Of a DNA stretch of 64,000 bases, positions 26,299 through 35,373 are shown piece by piece. Under the pieces are notes generated by a model. That model was not told where the DNA came from. It saw nothing but the letters and a program-made list of their open reading frames with translations, and did not search any database. The position numbers and the translations under genes were made by a program. Position 1 is the stretch's first letter, and each line of letters begins with the position of its first letter. The DNA is from ENR-C587 sp942493235 (GTDB lineage: Bacteria > Bacteroidota > Ignavibacteria > Kapaibacteriales > UBA2268), in contig OW818676.1 of NCBI GenBank assembly GCA_942493235.1, positions 3,410,001-3,474,000 of the forward strand, written 5' to 3'.

Positions 26299-28797
26299 CT
26301 ATTCAACCATTTCGTCGATTCGTTTTATAAATGTTTGTATCTTTTTTGTGGTTTGCATTTTAAATTCATTAATTCCATTTAGCTGTTTTTCTTTTAGAGA
26401 AAGAGTATTATTAAGCTCTTTAATTTCGTTTGATGCGTTTTCTTGCTTAATATTAAAAGAATTATTCAAATCTTCTAATTCGCGAATTCTACTTATTAAG
26501 GATTGATGGATTTCTGATTGTCTTTCACTTTCTAATAAATCACTTTCAATAGTACTCTTAATTACCTTGTTTGAAATTTTATCCAATTCATTAATTTTAG
26601 ACTCTTTAATTTCTACTAATTCCTGTAAATATTTAATTTGTGAAGCCTTAGCAAAGTTTTCTCTGACTAATTCATTCTCTCTATTGTAAATTTTACTGAT
26701 TTCATTACTTAGCTCACTAATCTGCTTGTCGTATATTAGTGTTTTCTCGGTATCGGCAGCACTCAAATCTATACCAACAGATTGAATCTGAACAGTTAAT
26801 TGGTTAATAATTTCATTATCTTTATTAAGATTGTCGTTAAGAATTTTATTCTCATCAATTAATGCGGCTATTTGAGCATTCGAATCATTTAATTTTGACC
26901 TGCCGGAATCTTTCAAATAAGTGTTTTCCTGAACCAATCTTTCCATTTCAGAATTAAGCTCTTCAATTGTATTATTCTTAGAAGCATTTGTCTGTTTCAG
27001 ACTAATCAGCTCATTTTCTAATTCTGAATAAAATGTTTGAGAATCGCTATACATTGATTTCAACTCTTGAATTTTCTTTTCATATTCTATCAAATTAAAA
27101 TTCAATTTATTTAAATCATCTACCTGTTGCTGCAGCTTATTAATCTCATTATTCTTAGTTTCGACTTCTTCATTAATATATTTAATTTCGTTATCTAAAA
27201 GGAAGTTACTCTGCTCCAAGTCTTCATTTTTTGTTTTCAGTGCATGAAGTTGAGACTCTAATTGATTATTATTAAGTTCTTTTTGGTCAATAAGCACTTT
27301 AAGTCTTGATATTACATTATCAGCTTCGGCAATTAGCATTTCTTTTTCTTCTTCAGCTTTAATAAGAAGTGATAATTGCTCTTTACTGTCATTCAACTCG
27401 TTTTCTGTTAGATTGAAATTAACTTGTAGCTTTTCAAATTCTAATTGGGTGTCGGCATAGATTTTAATTGTTTCTTTATACTTTTCATTGAATTCTGTAA
27501 TTTGCTTGAGATTCACAGAAAGTTCGGCTTTTTCGGCAGTAATTTTATAAAGATTTTGGTGATACTCTTCATTAAGCAAAGTAAGCTCATTATTGACATT
27601 CTCAAGCTCTTTAATCTTTAAAGCGAATGATTCCAAATCTTGTTTATCAATCGAGACTTCGCTTAATTTAGTTTTCAAATCCGAAATAGCAGAATCCTTT
27701 ACATCAAGTAATTCTTTAATTATCGATATTTCTTCATTTTCTTGAGATAATTCATCAATTTTTTGATTTAATTTTTCAACTTCAATTATCTGACTATCTT
27801 TTTCGATTAAGAGTAAATCTAACTTAGACAATTTGAATTCAATGTTTAACAGACTATCGGTTAATTCCTTAATTTTCAATTCATTAGAGTATATTATTCG
27901 GTCTCTTAATTCAATATTATTTCTATAATCAGCTAAAGTGTCATAGACAGAGACCTGTCTGTCAAGCATTTCTGATTTTTGTAATTCAATTTTTTCTAAC
28001 TGATTTTTTACTTCTAAAATATCCATTCGTAGATAATCATTTTCAGCTATAAATTGAGCACTTTTATCTTCGTATTTTTTTTTTTCTATCTCTAATTGTT
28101 CTTTTAACATAGAAAGGTGCTTATTGACTTCTGCTATTTGCTTTTTACTAATATCATCATTTTCAATTAGTCCGGTATATTCTTTTTGAAGCTTAATATA
28201 CTCGAAATTTCTTGATTCAAGCTCGGCAAGCCTGTCTTTAAGCTGAACAATTTCATTATTTCTCTCGTATAAGTCTTTATTTTTACGTGCAATTTCAAGC
28301 CTGCTAAATTCAAAATCTCTATTTAGATTTTCTAACTCTATAATTGTATTTTCTAATTCAACGGTTTTCTCTAATAAGCTCGGTATCTGCGATAGTTCAC
28401 GCTTTAATTGGTCAACTATCATAGCAAGCTCTTGGTTAGAATCTTCGGAATTTTTAAGATTTAATTTTGTATTTTCAAATAGCAATCTTAAATTAACTAT
28501 TTCCTGCTCATAAGTCTTCAAAGTTTTAATTTGCTCTGACTGCTCGCTATTAATAGCTTCGAGATGCTTGATAGTATCAATGGCATTGTCGCCTGACAGC
28601 TTGTAATTATTAAGCTTTTCTTCCAAGTTTCTTACTCTTGAATTAAGCTGTTCATTGTCGTACGACAATTTACTGTATTCGGAATCGATACTGTCGTTTT
28701 TTGATTTGTATGTAGTTAATTTCTCAGATGCAATATTAATTCCATCCCAAAGTTTTTCTACTTGAACTACTATATTTTCACTTGGCTTCATATTCAA
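26299..28797 (-). CDS. Long coiled-coil protein of unknown function
   Basis: The 832-residue product is almost entirely predicted coiled coil: heptad-rich, full of Leu, Glu, Lys, Asn and Ile, with no signal peptide, membrane segment or catalytic motif. Only the first 30 residues (KPSENIVVQVEKLWDGINIA) and the last few (KIQTFIKRIDEMVE) look different. They could be end caps or interaction motifs. Similarity to SMC or myosin rods would be compositional only. It lies between the giant T9SS protein and thrS on the same strand, but gaps of 240 and 390 bases argue against one operon. A cytoskeletal, scaffold or cell-envelope spacer role is possible; I cannot assign a function. Confidence 0.75.
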   Translation of the reverse strand: MNMKPSENIVVQVEKLWDGINIASEKLTTYKSKNDSIDSEYSKLSYDNEQLNSRVRNLEEKLNNYKLSGDNAIDTIKHLEAINSEQSEQIKTLKTYEQEIVNLRLLFENTKLNLKNSEDSNQELAMIVDQLKRELSQIPSLLEKTVELENTIIELENLNRDFEFSRLEIARKNKDLYERNNEIVQLKDRLAELESRNFEYIKLQKEYTGLIENDDISKKQIAEVNKHLSMLKEQLEIEKKKYEDKSAQFIAENDYLRMDILEVKNQLEKIELQKSEMLDRQVSVYDTLADYRNNIELRDRIIYSNELKIKELTDSLLNIEFKLSKLDLLLIEKDSQIIEVEKLNQKIDELSQENEEISIIKELLDVKDSAISDLKTKLSEVSIDKQDLESFALKIKELENVNNELTLLNEEYHQNLYKITAEKAELSVNLKQITEFNEKYKETIKIYADTQLEFEKLQVNFNLTENELNDSKEQLSLLIKAEEEKEMLIAEADNVISRLKVLIDQKELNNNQLESQLHALKTKNEDLEQSNFLLDNEIKYINEEVETKNNEINKLQQQVDDLNKLNFNLIEYEKKIQELKSMYSDSQTFYSELENELISLKQTNASKNNTIEELNSEMERLVQENTYLKDSGRSKLNDSNAQIAALIDENKILNDNLNKDNEIINQLTVQIQSVGIDLSAADTEKTLIYDKQISELSNEISKIYNRENELVRENFAKASQIKYLQELVEIKESKINELDKISNKVIKSTIESDLLESERQSEIHQSLISRIRELEDLNNSFNIKQENASNEIKELNNTLSLKEKQLNGINEFKMQTTKKIQTFIKRIDEMVE

Positions 28798-29190
28798 TTT
28801 TTATTCAATTTATATTCAATTTTTTAAGAATAAACAATATAGCTCAAAAATTATTTAAGCATTGCAAAAAATGTAAACTTCAATATAATAAATAATTATA
28901 AATAAACATAAGAAAAAATTGAAATTTCGGAATTTGAATGTAAAATAAATTGTTATCAGATTTCAATAAGTTCTAATGTGGATTTTAATTTATATGAATT
29001 ATTATCAAAATTTGCTTAGGATAAATTGTCCAGCATCAACTACACGCTTTTTAGTTGCAATTACCGGTGCTTCATCACCATTATTTCAAGTAATAAAAGA
29101 ATAAGTACAAAGATAATATACAAGCCGGGCATACATATTAAAAGCCCTACAATCAAATATTATAGGGCTTTTAAAAATCAACTAAAAGAA
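28798..29190. other. Intergenic region downstream of thrS
   Basis: AT-rich sequence without a credible gene; a 68-codon frame on the plus strand has no protein-like features. The only structure seen is the hairpin at 29140-29172, annotated as the thrS terminator. The promoter of the coiled-coil gene should lie in the 28800-28950 part but no consensus was found. Confidence 0.5.
29140..29172 (-). terminator. Probable terminator of thrS
   Basis: AAAAGCCCTA (29140-29149) pairs perfectly with TAGGGCTTTT (29163-29172). On the minus strand the stem ends in four T, a short but plausible U-tract, 18 bases beyond the thrS stop. Confidence 0.65.
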
Positions 29191-31131
29191 TTATACGTTT
29201 TCGCTACCGGGGATATTTATCTCAAAGAATAAATTAGTTATTTCTTCAAGTGTTTTAGTTCCTATATCGCCTTTAGTATGTTGGCGGACCGATACTGTTC
29301 CGTTTTCTTCTTCTTTCGCTCCTACAATTAAAGCAAATGGAATTTTCATCTGCTCAGATTCGGCAATTTTCCTATTAACTTTTTCGCTTCTATAGTCTGA
29401 CTCAACTCTAAAGCCTTTTTCAGTCAACAAACGAACAACTTTCTGAGCATATTCTTGATTTTTATCACTTATTGGCATAACGCAAACTTGAACCGGAGCA
29501 ATCCAGAATGGGAAATTGCCGGCATAATGCTCAATTAATATTGCTACGAATCTCTCCATAGAGCCGAACGGAGCACGGTGAATCATTACCGGGCGGTGCG
29601 GTTGATTATCCGCTCCAATATATTCGAGCTGGAATCTTTCCGGTAAGTTATAGTCAACTTGGATAGTGCCTAATTGCCATTTTCTGCCGAGTGCATCACG
29701 AACCATGAAGTCAAGCTTTGGACCATAGAAAGCGGCTTCACCGGTTTCTATTATAGTATTCATACCTTTTTCTTCGGTTGCTTCTATGATTGCTCTCTCA
29801 GCTTTTTCCCAAACTTCATCAGTTCCTATATATTTATCTTTATCATTAGGGTCTCTTAGAGAAATTTGAGCTATATAATCGTTAAAACCTAAAGTTTTAA
29901 ATACTTTTAAAACTATATCTATAACTTTTTTAAATTCTTCTTTTAATTGCTCATTAGTACAGAATAAGTGAGCATCATCTTGAGTAAATCCGCGAACGCG
30001 TGTAAGCCCGTGAAGTTCGCCACTTTGCTCATATCTGTAAACTGTGCCGAATTCGGCTAATCTAAGTGGCAATTCTTTGTATGAACGAGGTTTACTGTTA
30101 AATATCTCACAGTGGTGAGGGCAGTTCATCGGTTTTAATAAGAACTCTTCACCCTCGACCGGTGTTTTAATCGGTTGGAATGAGTCCTTACCATATTTAG
30201 CATAATGACCGGAAGTTACATAAAGCTCTTTCTGACCGATATGAGGAGTAATAACCTGCTGATAGCCATATTCTACTTGTATCTGACGCATAAAGCCTTC
30301 GAGCTTTTCTCTGAGAATTGCACCCTTTGGTAGCCATAGAGCCAAGCCCTGACCTACTTTTTGAGAGAAAGTAAAGAGCTCTAATTCTTTACCTAATTTA
30401 CGGTGGTCGCGTTTTTTAGCTTCTTCAAGCATAAACAAATACTCTTCGAGCATTTTCTTTTTAGGGAATGCAATGCCGTATATACGAGTCATCATATTGC
30501 GTTCGGCATCGCCCTTCCAGTATGCACCGGCTACATTTAGTAATTTAACGAATTTTAGCATGCCGGAATTAGGTACATGTGAACCACGACATAGATCAGT
30601 GAAGTTACCCTGTTTGTAAAGAGTGATGTCCTGCCCCTGCAAGCCATCTAATAATTCCAATTTATATTGGTCGCCGGTTTCTTTAAAATATTTAACAGCA
30701 TCGTCCCAACTGATTTCAACTCTTTGATATTCGTTGGCTGCTTTAACTAATTCTTGTATTTTTGCTTCAATTTTCGGCAAATCATCAATTGATAATTTCA
30801 CACCTTCAGGCAATTCAATATCGTAATAAAACCCGTTCTCTAAAGCCGGACCAACGCCGAATTTTGCACCCGGATAGAGTGCCGAAACTGCTTCAGCCAT
30901 TAAGTGGGCAGATGAGTGCCAGTAAATCTCTTTACCTTCGGGCGAATCGAATGTTAATATTTTAATATGAGCGTCTTCGTTAATCGGACGTGATAAATCA
31001 TATTTTTTGTCATTTACTAAAATACCAACGGCTTCACGGGCTAATCCCTGAGAAATAGACATAGCTATCTCCATACCGCTACAGCCCAATGGGTATTCTC
31101 TAACTTCACCGTTTGGAAGTGTAATATTCAT
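29191..31131 (-). CDS. thrS: Threonyl-tRNA synthetase
   Basis: This 646-residue class II synthetase charges tRNA-Thr. Domains in order: TGS (residues 1-62), the editing domain with zinc-type HWHSSAHLMAEA (about 70-230), the class II catalytic core (about 245-535) and the anticodon-binding domain (about 540-640). Signature motifs include PMNCPHHCEIF, LPLRLAEFGTVYRYEQSGE, RGFTQDDAHLF and IHRAPFGSMERFVAILIEHYAG. Length and order are standard. In many bacteria infC follows thrS; here the 3' neighbour is unrelated. No T-box or tRNA-like leader was recognised in the upstream 330 bases. Confidence 0.97.
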   Translation of the reverse strand: MNITLPNGEVREYPLGCSGMEIAMSISQGLAREAVGILVNDKKYDLSRPINEDAHIKILTFDSPEGKEIYWHSSAHLMAEAVSALYPGAKFGVGPALENGFYYDIELPEGVKLSIDDLPKIEAKIQELVKAANEYQRVEISWDDAVKYFKETGDQYKLELLDGLQGQDITLYKQGNFTDLCRGSHVPNSGMLKFVKLLNVAGAYWKGDAERNMMTRIYGIAFPKKKMLEEYLFMLEEAKKRDHRKLGKELELFTFSQKVGQGLALWLPKGAILREKLEGFMRQIQVEYGYQQVITPHIGQKELYVTSGHYAKYGKDSFQPIKTPVEGEEFLLKPMNCPHHCEIFNSKPRSYKELPLRLAEFGTVYRYEQSGELHGLTRVRGFTQDDAHLFCTNEQLKEEFKKVIDIVLKVFKTLGFNDYIAQISLRDPNDKDKYIGTDEVWEKAERAIIEATEEKGMNTIIETGEAAFYGPKLDFMVRDALGRKWQLGTIQVDYNLPERFQLEYIGADNQPHRPVMIHRAPFGSMERFVAILIEHYAGNFPFWIAPVQVCVMPISDKNQEYAQKVVRLLTEKGFRVESDYRSEKVNRKIAESEQMKIPFALIVGAKEEENGTVSVRQHTKGDIGTKTLEEITNLFFEINIPGSENV

Positions 31132-31461
31132 TAAATAATTCTCCTATATATATCTGATTCTTGTTTTATTCAATTTAATCAATGTAAAACGAATATTTAT
31201 AAAGATTATTTCTTTGAAATGGAATATTTTTATTTTCTCAAATTAGAGAGTAATCGTTGATTACATTCCTATGTACCTAATTCTTATTCCCCCCCAAAAA
31301 AACCACCCCCAAGAAGCCCAAACCTCCATGTACTTATTAATGACTGGAGTTGGAAGTATATTATCCCATATTCCCTATCCCCGAAACCCTTTCCCCGAAA
31401 CCCAAGACAGCAGTCACCAGCCAATCGTGCCTACCAACGACCGAGACGATAGAGATAAAAA
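31132..31461. other. Intergenic region with C-rich stretch
   Basis: No gene is supported here. The part from about 31285 to 31450 is strongly C-rich on the plus strand, unlike its surroundings, and includes a G-quadruplex-type motif on the other strand (31373-31396). A 15-base word TTCCCTATCCCCGAA (31371-31385) recurs exactly at 20331-20345. Confidence 0.55.
31373..31396 (-). other. G-quadruplex-type motif between meaB and thrS
   Basis: On the minus strand it reads GGGG-AAA-GGG-TTTC-GGGG-ATA-GGG, four G-runs with 3-4 base loops. It lies 66 bases after the meaB stop and upstream of thrS. It matches the 20333-20356 motif at most positions. Confidence 0.65.
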
Positions 31462-32586
31462 TCAAACAGAGATATTATCGAAATATCTACTTAAAAGCAT
31501 ATTTACTGCGTTAGTCGGGGTGATGTAACCATTAGAAATTTTTGGCTCTAAATCTTTAATTAAATCTTTAATTTTTTCATTATTATAGAAATTGTGAAGC
31601 AGGGTCTCTTCAACCATAGAATAAACCCAATTGAGCATTTGATTTCTGCGTCGAGATTCAAAAAGTCCGCTATCTTTGATAAAAGTAATATACTCGTTAA
31701 TCATAAACCAAATGTCGTCAACTCCTACGGAATTCAGCGCCGAGCAAGTTTTTACTTGAGTAATCCAGCCTTCAGTTGAGGGCAAAATATAATGAAGTGC
31801 ATTTCTATATTGAGAAGCTGTCAATTCCGCACGATTAACATTGTCTCCATCTGCTTTGTTAATCACAAGTGCGTCAGCTATTTCGACCGAACCTTTTTTA
31901 ATACCTTGTAATTCATCTCCTGCACCAGGGAGTAAAACCAGCAAAAAGAAATCCACCATAGAGCGTACAGTAGTCTCGCTCTGCCCTATTCCGACAGTTT
32001 CGACAATTATCACGTCATATCCCGCGGCTTCACATACTAAAAGTGTTTCACGAGTTTTACGTGCTACACCGCCAAGGGTTCCACCTGAAGGAGACGGACG
32101 AATAAACGCCATATCGTTTCGGGCTAATTTCTCCATTCGGGTTTTATCGCCCAATATAGAGCCTTTAGTAAGGGTTGAGCTTGGATCAACTGCAAGAACC
32201 GCAACCTTATGCCCCTGCTGGCAGAGATATGTACCGAAAGACTCAATAAAAGTACTTTTGCCGGCACCGGGAGAACCGGTAATACCAATACGGATAGATT
32301 TTCCGGTATTAGGGAGAATTTTTTTGATTAGTTCCTGAGCAATTTCCATGTGTTTATTAGAATTACTTTCTACTAAGGTAATTGCTTTTGATATGACAGT
32401 CAATTTACTGCCTGCCACTCCTTTTACGTAATCGTCAACACTTAACTTTTTAATTTTTGGTTTTGCAATGTTAGTACCACCAAGATTATGATTAGAGATG
32501 CCGTCGTGTCTGCTTTGTACACCAGCCATCACATTTGTTGTATATTCATTACCGGCATTTTCCGGTACCCATTCTGGTTTTTTCAT
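31462..32586 (-). CDS. meaB: MeaB/ArgK-family GTPase, methylmalonyl-CoA mutase chaperone
   Basis: The 374-residue G protein has Walker A GITGSPGAGKST, a switch region ETVGIGQSETTVRSMVDFF, and NKADGDN as the guanine-specificity NKxD motif. MeaB relatives protect and reload adenosylcobalamin-dependent mutases, mainly methylmalonyl-CoA mutase in the propionate/succinyl-CoA pathway. No mutase gene is in the window, so partner and substrate are inferred from the family. The first 60 residues (MKKPEWVPENAGNEYTTN ...) extend beyond the shortest family members and could indicate a downstream start, but no better one with a ribosome-binding site was seen. The gene was called ArgK in older annotation. 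Confidence 0.93.
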   Translation of the reverse strand: MKKPEWVPENAGNEYTTNVMAGVQSRHDGISNHNLGGTNIAKPKIKKLSVDDYVKGVAGSKLTVISKAITLVESNSNKHMEIAQELIKKILPNTGKSIRIGITGSPGAGKSTFIESFGTYLCQQGHKVAVLAVDPSSTLTKGSILGDKTRMEKLARNDMAFIRPSPSGGTLGGVARKTRETLLVCEAAGYDVIIVETVGIGQSETTVRSMVDFFLLVLLPGAGDELQGIKKGSVEIADALVINKADGDNVNRAELTASQYRNALHYILPSTEGWITQVKTCSALNSVGVDDIWFMINEYITFIKDSGLFESRRRNQMLNWVYSMVEETLLHNFYNNEKIKDLIKDLEPKISNGYITPTNAVNMLLSRYFDNISV

Positions 32587-32738
32587 TAATTTTCAAAAAA
32601 TAAGTAACCAAATCATTAATTATTGTGTCTAAAGAATACAAACTAAGTAAAATATTTTTTGAAAAAAAAGTTTTTATATGGTTTGTCGTCTTATTTATTC
32701 TTTGGAGAAAAGAATTTAAATATTATCGAAAAAAGTGT

Positions 32739-32746
32739 TAATTTTG
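32739..32746 (+). promoter_or_regulatory. Possible -7 element of the first metalloprotease gene
   Basis: TAATTTTG fits TAnnTTTG and lies 34 bases upstream of the ATG at 32780. I found no matching -33 element, so support is weak. Confidence 0.25.
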
Positions 32747-32779
32747 TATTTTTATTATAAATTAGAGGGCTTAAAAATT

Positions 32780-34579
32780 ATGAAACAATTTACTCTACTA
32801 TTCTGTATATTTGCATTAATTGTAAGTTCGGTTAATGCACAAGATAATTCTGAGAGTTTAACTACTAAAGTTGATACTGAGTATTCAAACTCTTTTATAA
32901 ACAAATTTAATAAAGTATTTAATAGTATTCCTGACCCCGATAATCCACGAGGTAACGACGGAACTTCTATTATTATGGAAGCTCAAGCCAATTGGGACAA
33001 GCTAACACCGGCAGCAAAAAAAGAATTCAATAAACTTCAGGAAATAATTGACGAATTGCCATACACAATTGATTCTCAACACGGATATTTTAGATATCAT
33101 TTCACTGATTCAGGCGATGATAGCATTGATATTGAAACAGATGAAAATAATAATGGTTTTCCGGATTTTATTGAATTTTATGATTCATGCTTTACTTTTG
33201 CCAAAAACAACTATGTAGCGGCAGGCTATACTTTGCCGTCAGTTTCCGGATTTTACGATATCTATATTTCCAATGCTGCCTGTTCAAAAGGTGTCTATGG
33301 CTATACATTCCCAAAAAGCTTTGTCGGAGACAATCTGGATTCTCCAGAAATCGAAACTAATTCATACAGTTCATATATCGTTATTAGGGGTGACTTTAGT
33401 GGCTTTACTACTGGTCAAGATAAATCAGTAAAAGTAACATCATCACACGAATTTTTTCATGCTATTCAGATGGCAGTTAATTATGTATTAAGTGGTAGCG
33501 GTACTTTAGACAGAATGTTTATTATGGAGGGCTGTGCTGTTTGGTCTGAAGAGTGGAATTATAAGGGCAGTTTTGATGCATACCAATATCTGGGTGATTA
33601 TTTTAATAAATGCGACATGCAATTAAATTTTGCCCCTATCAACAAAGATGATGACAATTATGTCAGACCTTATGGTACTTGGGTATTTTATAGATATTTA
33701 ACTGACTTATACGGCGATAATTTCATTAAAAAACTCTATTATAACTGCATAGGCAGGTCTCAAGAAGCAGCTTTTGAAAAAACTTTTAAAGACTATGGGA
33801 CTGATTTTAGAACAGTGCTCAAAAACTTCTTTATTTCTCAATATATTTTCCCAAATATTGAAGACAAAAAGCCGGTTTATTGGTCTTTATCTGACATAGC
33901 TACTAAATACAGTGCCAGGCATGACAAGACTTTTGTGCTAACTGCATCTACACCTTATGAATACAATTCCACAGACGGCGGTAATAAACGATTTGAAATG
34001 ATGAGTTCAGATTATATAAAAATGAACTTCTTAGATAATGCGGGAGGATGTACTTTCACTATTAGTCCTGAAAGTCAAACCGATACAATTTGCTTCGTGA
34101 TTATTAGAGCAGATGCTGAAGAAAAACCAACTAAATTTGACTATCAAGAAGTAATGGTTTACGGAAAGACACCTAAAACATTAGAAGTAAGACGTGATGC
34201 TTCAATGCCAGTTGTTTCTATTGCTGTTATGAATTTAAAATTTGCAAATAAAGCAGGTGAAAATTCATACTATTCAATTTCTGCATTACCTGATATATTA
34301 GGAGTTGATGACCAAACAGAATCAGATTTTACTATAAATGGAATTTCTCCTTCTCCGGCTGAAAATATAAGTAGTTTGAGTATAAACGTAAAAGATTTAG
34401 GGCTTTACAACTATTCAATTTATAATATTGACGGTAAACTAATGACTAATGGTTCTTTTGTTGCGAATTTGCTCAACAATGTAGTTCCTTTAAATTTAAC
34501 GGAATTTAATACAGGTATTTATCTGATTAAAGTTTCTAATGGTAAAGAATTCAGAACAACTAACTTTATTGTTAAATAA
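32780..34579 (+). CDS. Secreted MXAN_6640-type putative metalloprotease with T9SS sorting domain (paralog 1)
   Basis: Starting at the ATG at 32780 (AGAGGG at 32764-32769) gives signal peptide MKQFTLLFCIFALIVSSVNAQ and about 599 residues; the in-frame TTG at 32735 is rejected. The zinc-protease core is SSHEFFHAIQMAVNY followed by FIMEGCAVWSEEW, an HExxH helix with a downstream glutamate, as in MXAN_6640-type putative metalloproteases. KRFEMMSSDYIKMN begins a beta-rich C-terminal region. The last 85 residues (INGISPSPAENIS ... GIYLIKVSNGKEFRTTNFIVK) form a T9SS sorting signal. It is the first of three paralogs in tandem, which share their whole architecture and many cysteines. Activity and substrate are unproven. 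Confidence 0.85.
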   Translation: MKQFTLLFCIFALIVSSVNAQDNSESLTTKVDTEYSNSFINKFNKVFNSIPDPDNPRGNDGTSIIMEAQANWDKLTPAAKKEFNKLQEIIDELPYTIDSQHGYFRYHFTDSGDDSIDIETDENNNGFPDFIEFYDSCFTFAKNNYVAAGYTLPSVSGFYDIYISNAACSKGVYGYTFPKSFVGDNLDSPEIETNSYSSYIVIRGDFSGFTTGQDKSVKVTSSHEFFHAIQMAVNYVLSGSGTLDRMFIMEGCAVWSEEWNYKGSFDAYQYLGDYFNKCDMQLNFAPINKDDDNYVRPYGTWVFYRYLTDLYGDNFIKKLYYNCIGRSQEAAFEKTFKDYGTDFRTVLKNFFISQYIFPNIEDKKPVYWSLSDIATKYSARHDKTFVLTASTPYEYNSTDGGNKRFEMMSSDYIKMNFLDNAGGCTFTISPESQTDTICFVIIRADAEEKPTKFDYQEVMVYGKTPKTLEVRRDASMPVVSIAVMNLKFANKAGENSYYSISALPDILGVDDQTESDFTINGISPSPAENISSLSINVKDLGLYNYSIYNIDGKLMTNGSFVANLLNNVVPLNLTEFNTGIYLIKVSNGKEFRTTNFIVK

Positions 34580-34591
34580 AAGAATAATTAA

Positions 34592-35059
34592 ATGAAATAT
34601 ATGATATTTATATTGTTTGCTCTTCTAATTGGTTCCTGCTCTGGCACTAAAGGAACTAAAGAATATGATATTAGCTCCGGTAATATGTCTATTGTTTACC
34701 GAGGTTCAGCTTGCTATGGACAATGTCCGGTTTTCAATATGAAAATTTCCTCAAACGGAGAAATAGTATATAATGGCATAAGCAATACCAAACTTGTTGG
34801 TAGCAATACTACTACTATCAGCCAAAAGCAATTGAAAGAGCTTGTCTCTATGTTAGAGACCGGCAATTTCTTTAATTTAAATGATAAATATGACATTGAT
34901 GTTACGGATTTGCCATATACAAGTATTGAGCTAAAAATCAATGATAAAACTAAATCAGTTACTTTTAGAATTAGTCCTCCGAAAGAGATAAAAGCATTTG
35001 TTAAAAGCTTAGACTCACTGATAGACAATGTTTCAATTTGGACTAAGAAAGAAATCTAA
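34592..35059 (+). CDS. DUF6438-type small lipoprotein
   Basis: The 155-residue protein has a lipoprotein signal (MKYMIFILFALLIGSC, lipobox LIGSC) and one domain beginning YRGSACYGQCPVFNMKISSNG, which resembles DUF6438 proteins (CxGxCPxYxxxIxxxG). No enzymatic motif is seen. It begins 12 bases after the first metalloprotease gene, so both are probably on one transcript ended by the terminator at 35089. It might be an inhibitor, chaperone or immunity-like partner of the protease, but it is not repeated beside the other two paralogs. Confidence 0.75.
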   Translation: MKYMIFILFALLIGSCSGTKGTKEYDISSGNMSIVYRGSACYGQCPVFNMKISSNGEIVYNGISNTKLVGSNTTTISQKQLKELVSMLETGNFFNLNDKYDIDVTDLPYTSIELKINDKTKSVTFRISPPKEIKAFVKSLDSLIDNVSIWTKKEI

Positions 35060-35088
35060 GTTAACTAATTACTCGATAGATTTACCTA

Positions 35089-35123
35089 AAACCGAAATTT
35101 TTAATAAATTTCGGTTTTTTTTA
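35089..35123 (+). terminator. Intrinsic terminator after the DUF6438 lipoprotein gene
   Basis: AAACCGAAATTT (35089-35100) and AAATTTCGGTTT (35106-35117) form a perfect 12-bp stem with a five-base loop, followed by a T run to about 35123. Confidence 0.93.
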
Positions 35124-35373
35124 TTTTTTGATGTAACCAAATGCACTTTTTATGTGTCTATGTGATAGCAAACAGATAATTCGATTTGTATAATTCTGTT
35201 TGTATAGAAAATTTGATATATTATGATATACTATTTGAAATCGAATTAATTGAGTCAGGTCTTCTCATAAATATAATGCTTGAGACTAATAACTGATAGA
35301 TATTTAAAATAGTAATTGATATAATTTTAATTTGGAACAAATACATTTTTTAATTTTTAGGGAAATTAATACC

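Noticed and set aside
29026..29232. 68-codon plus-strand open frame downstream of thrS
   Set aside because: It crosses the thrS terminator and the end of thrS and has no protein-like composition.
31132..31461. T-box or ThrRS leader autoregulation
   Set aside because: No T-box sequence, tRNA-like anticodon mimic or leader terminator was seen upstream of thrS.
31271..31528. 85-codon plus-strand open frame in the C-rich patch
   Set aside because: Composition follows the C-rich strand bias and it runs into meaB on the other strand.
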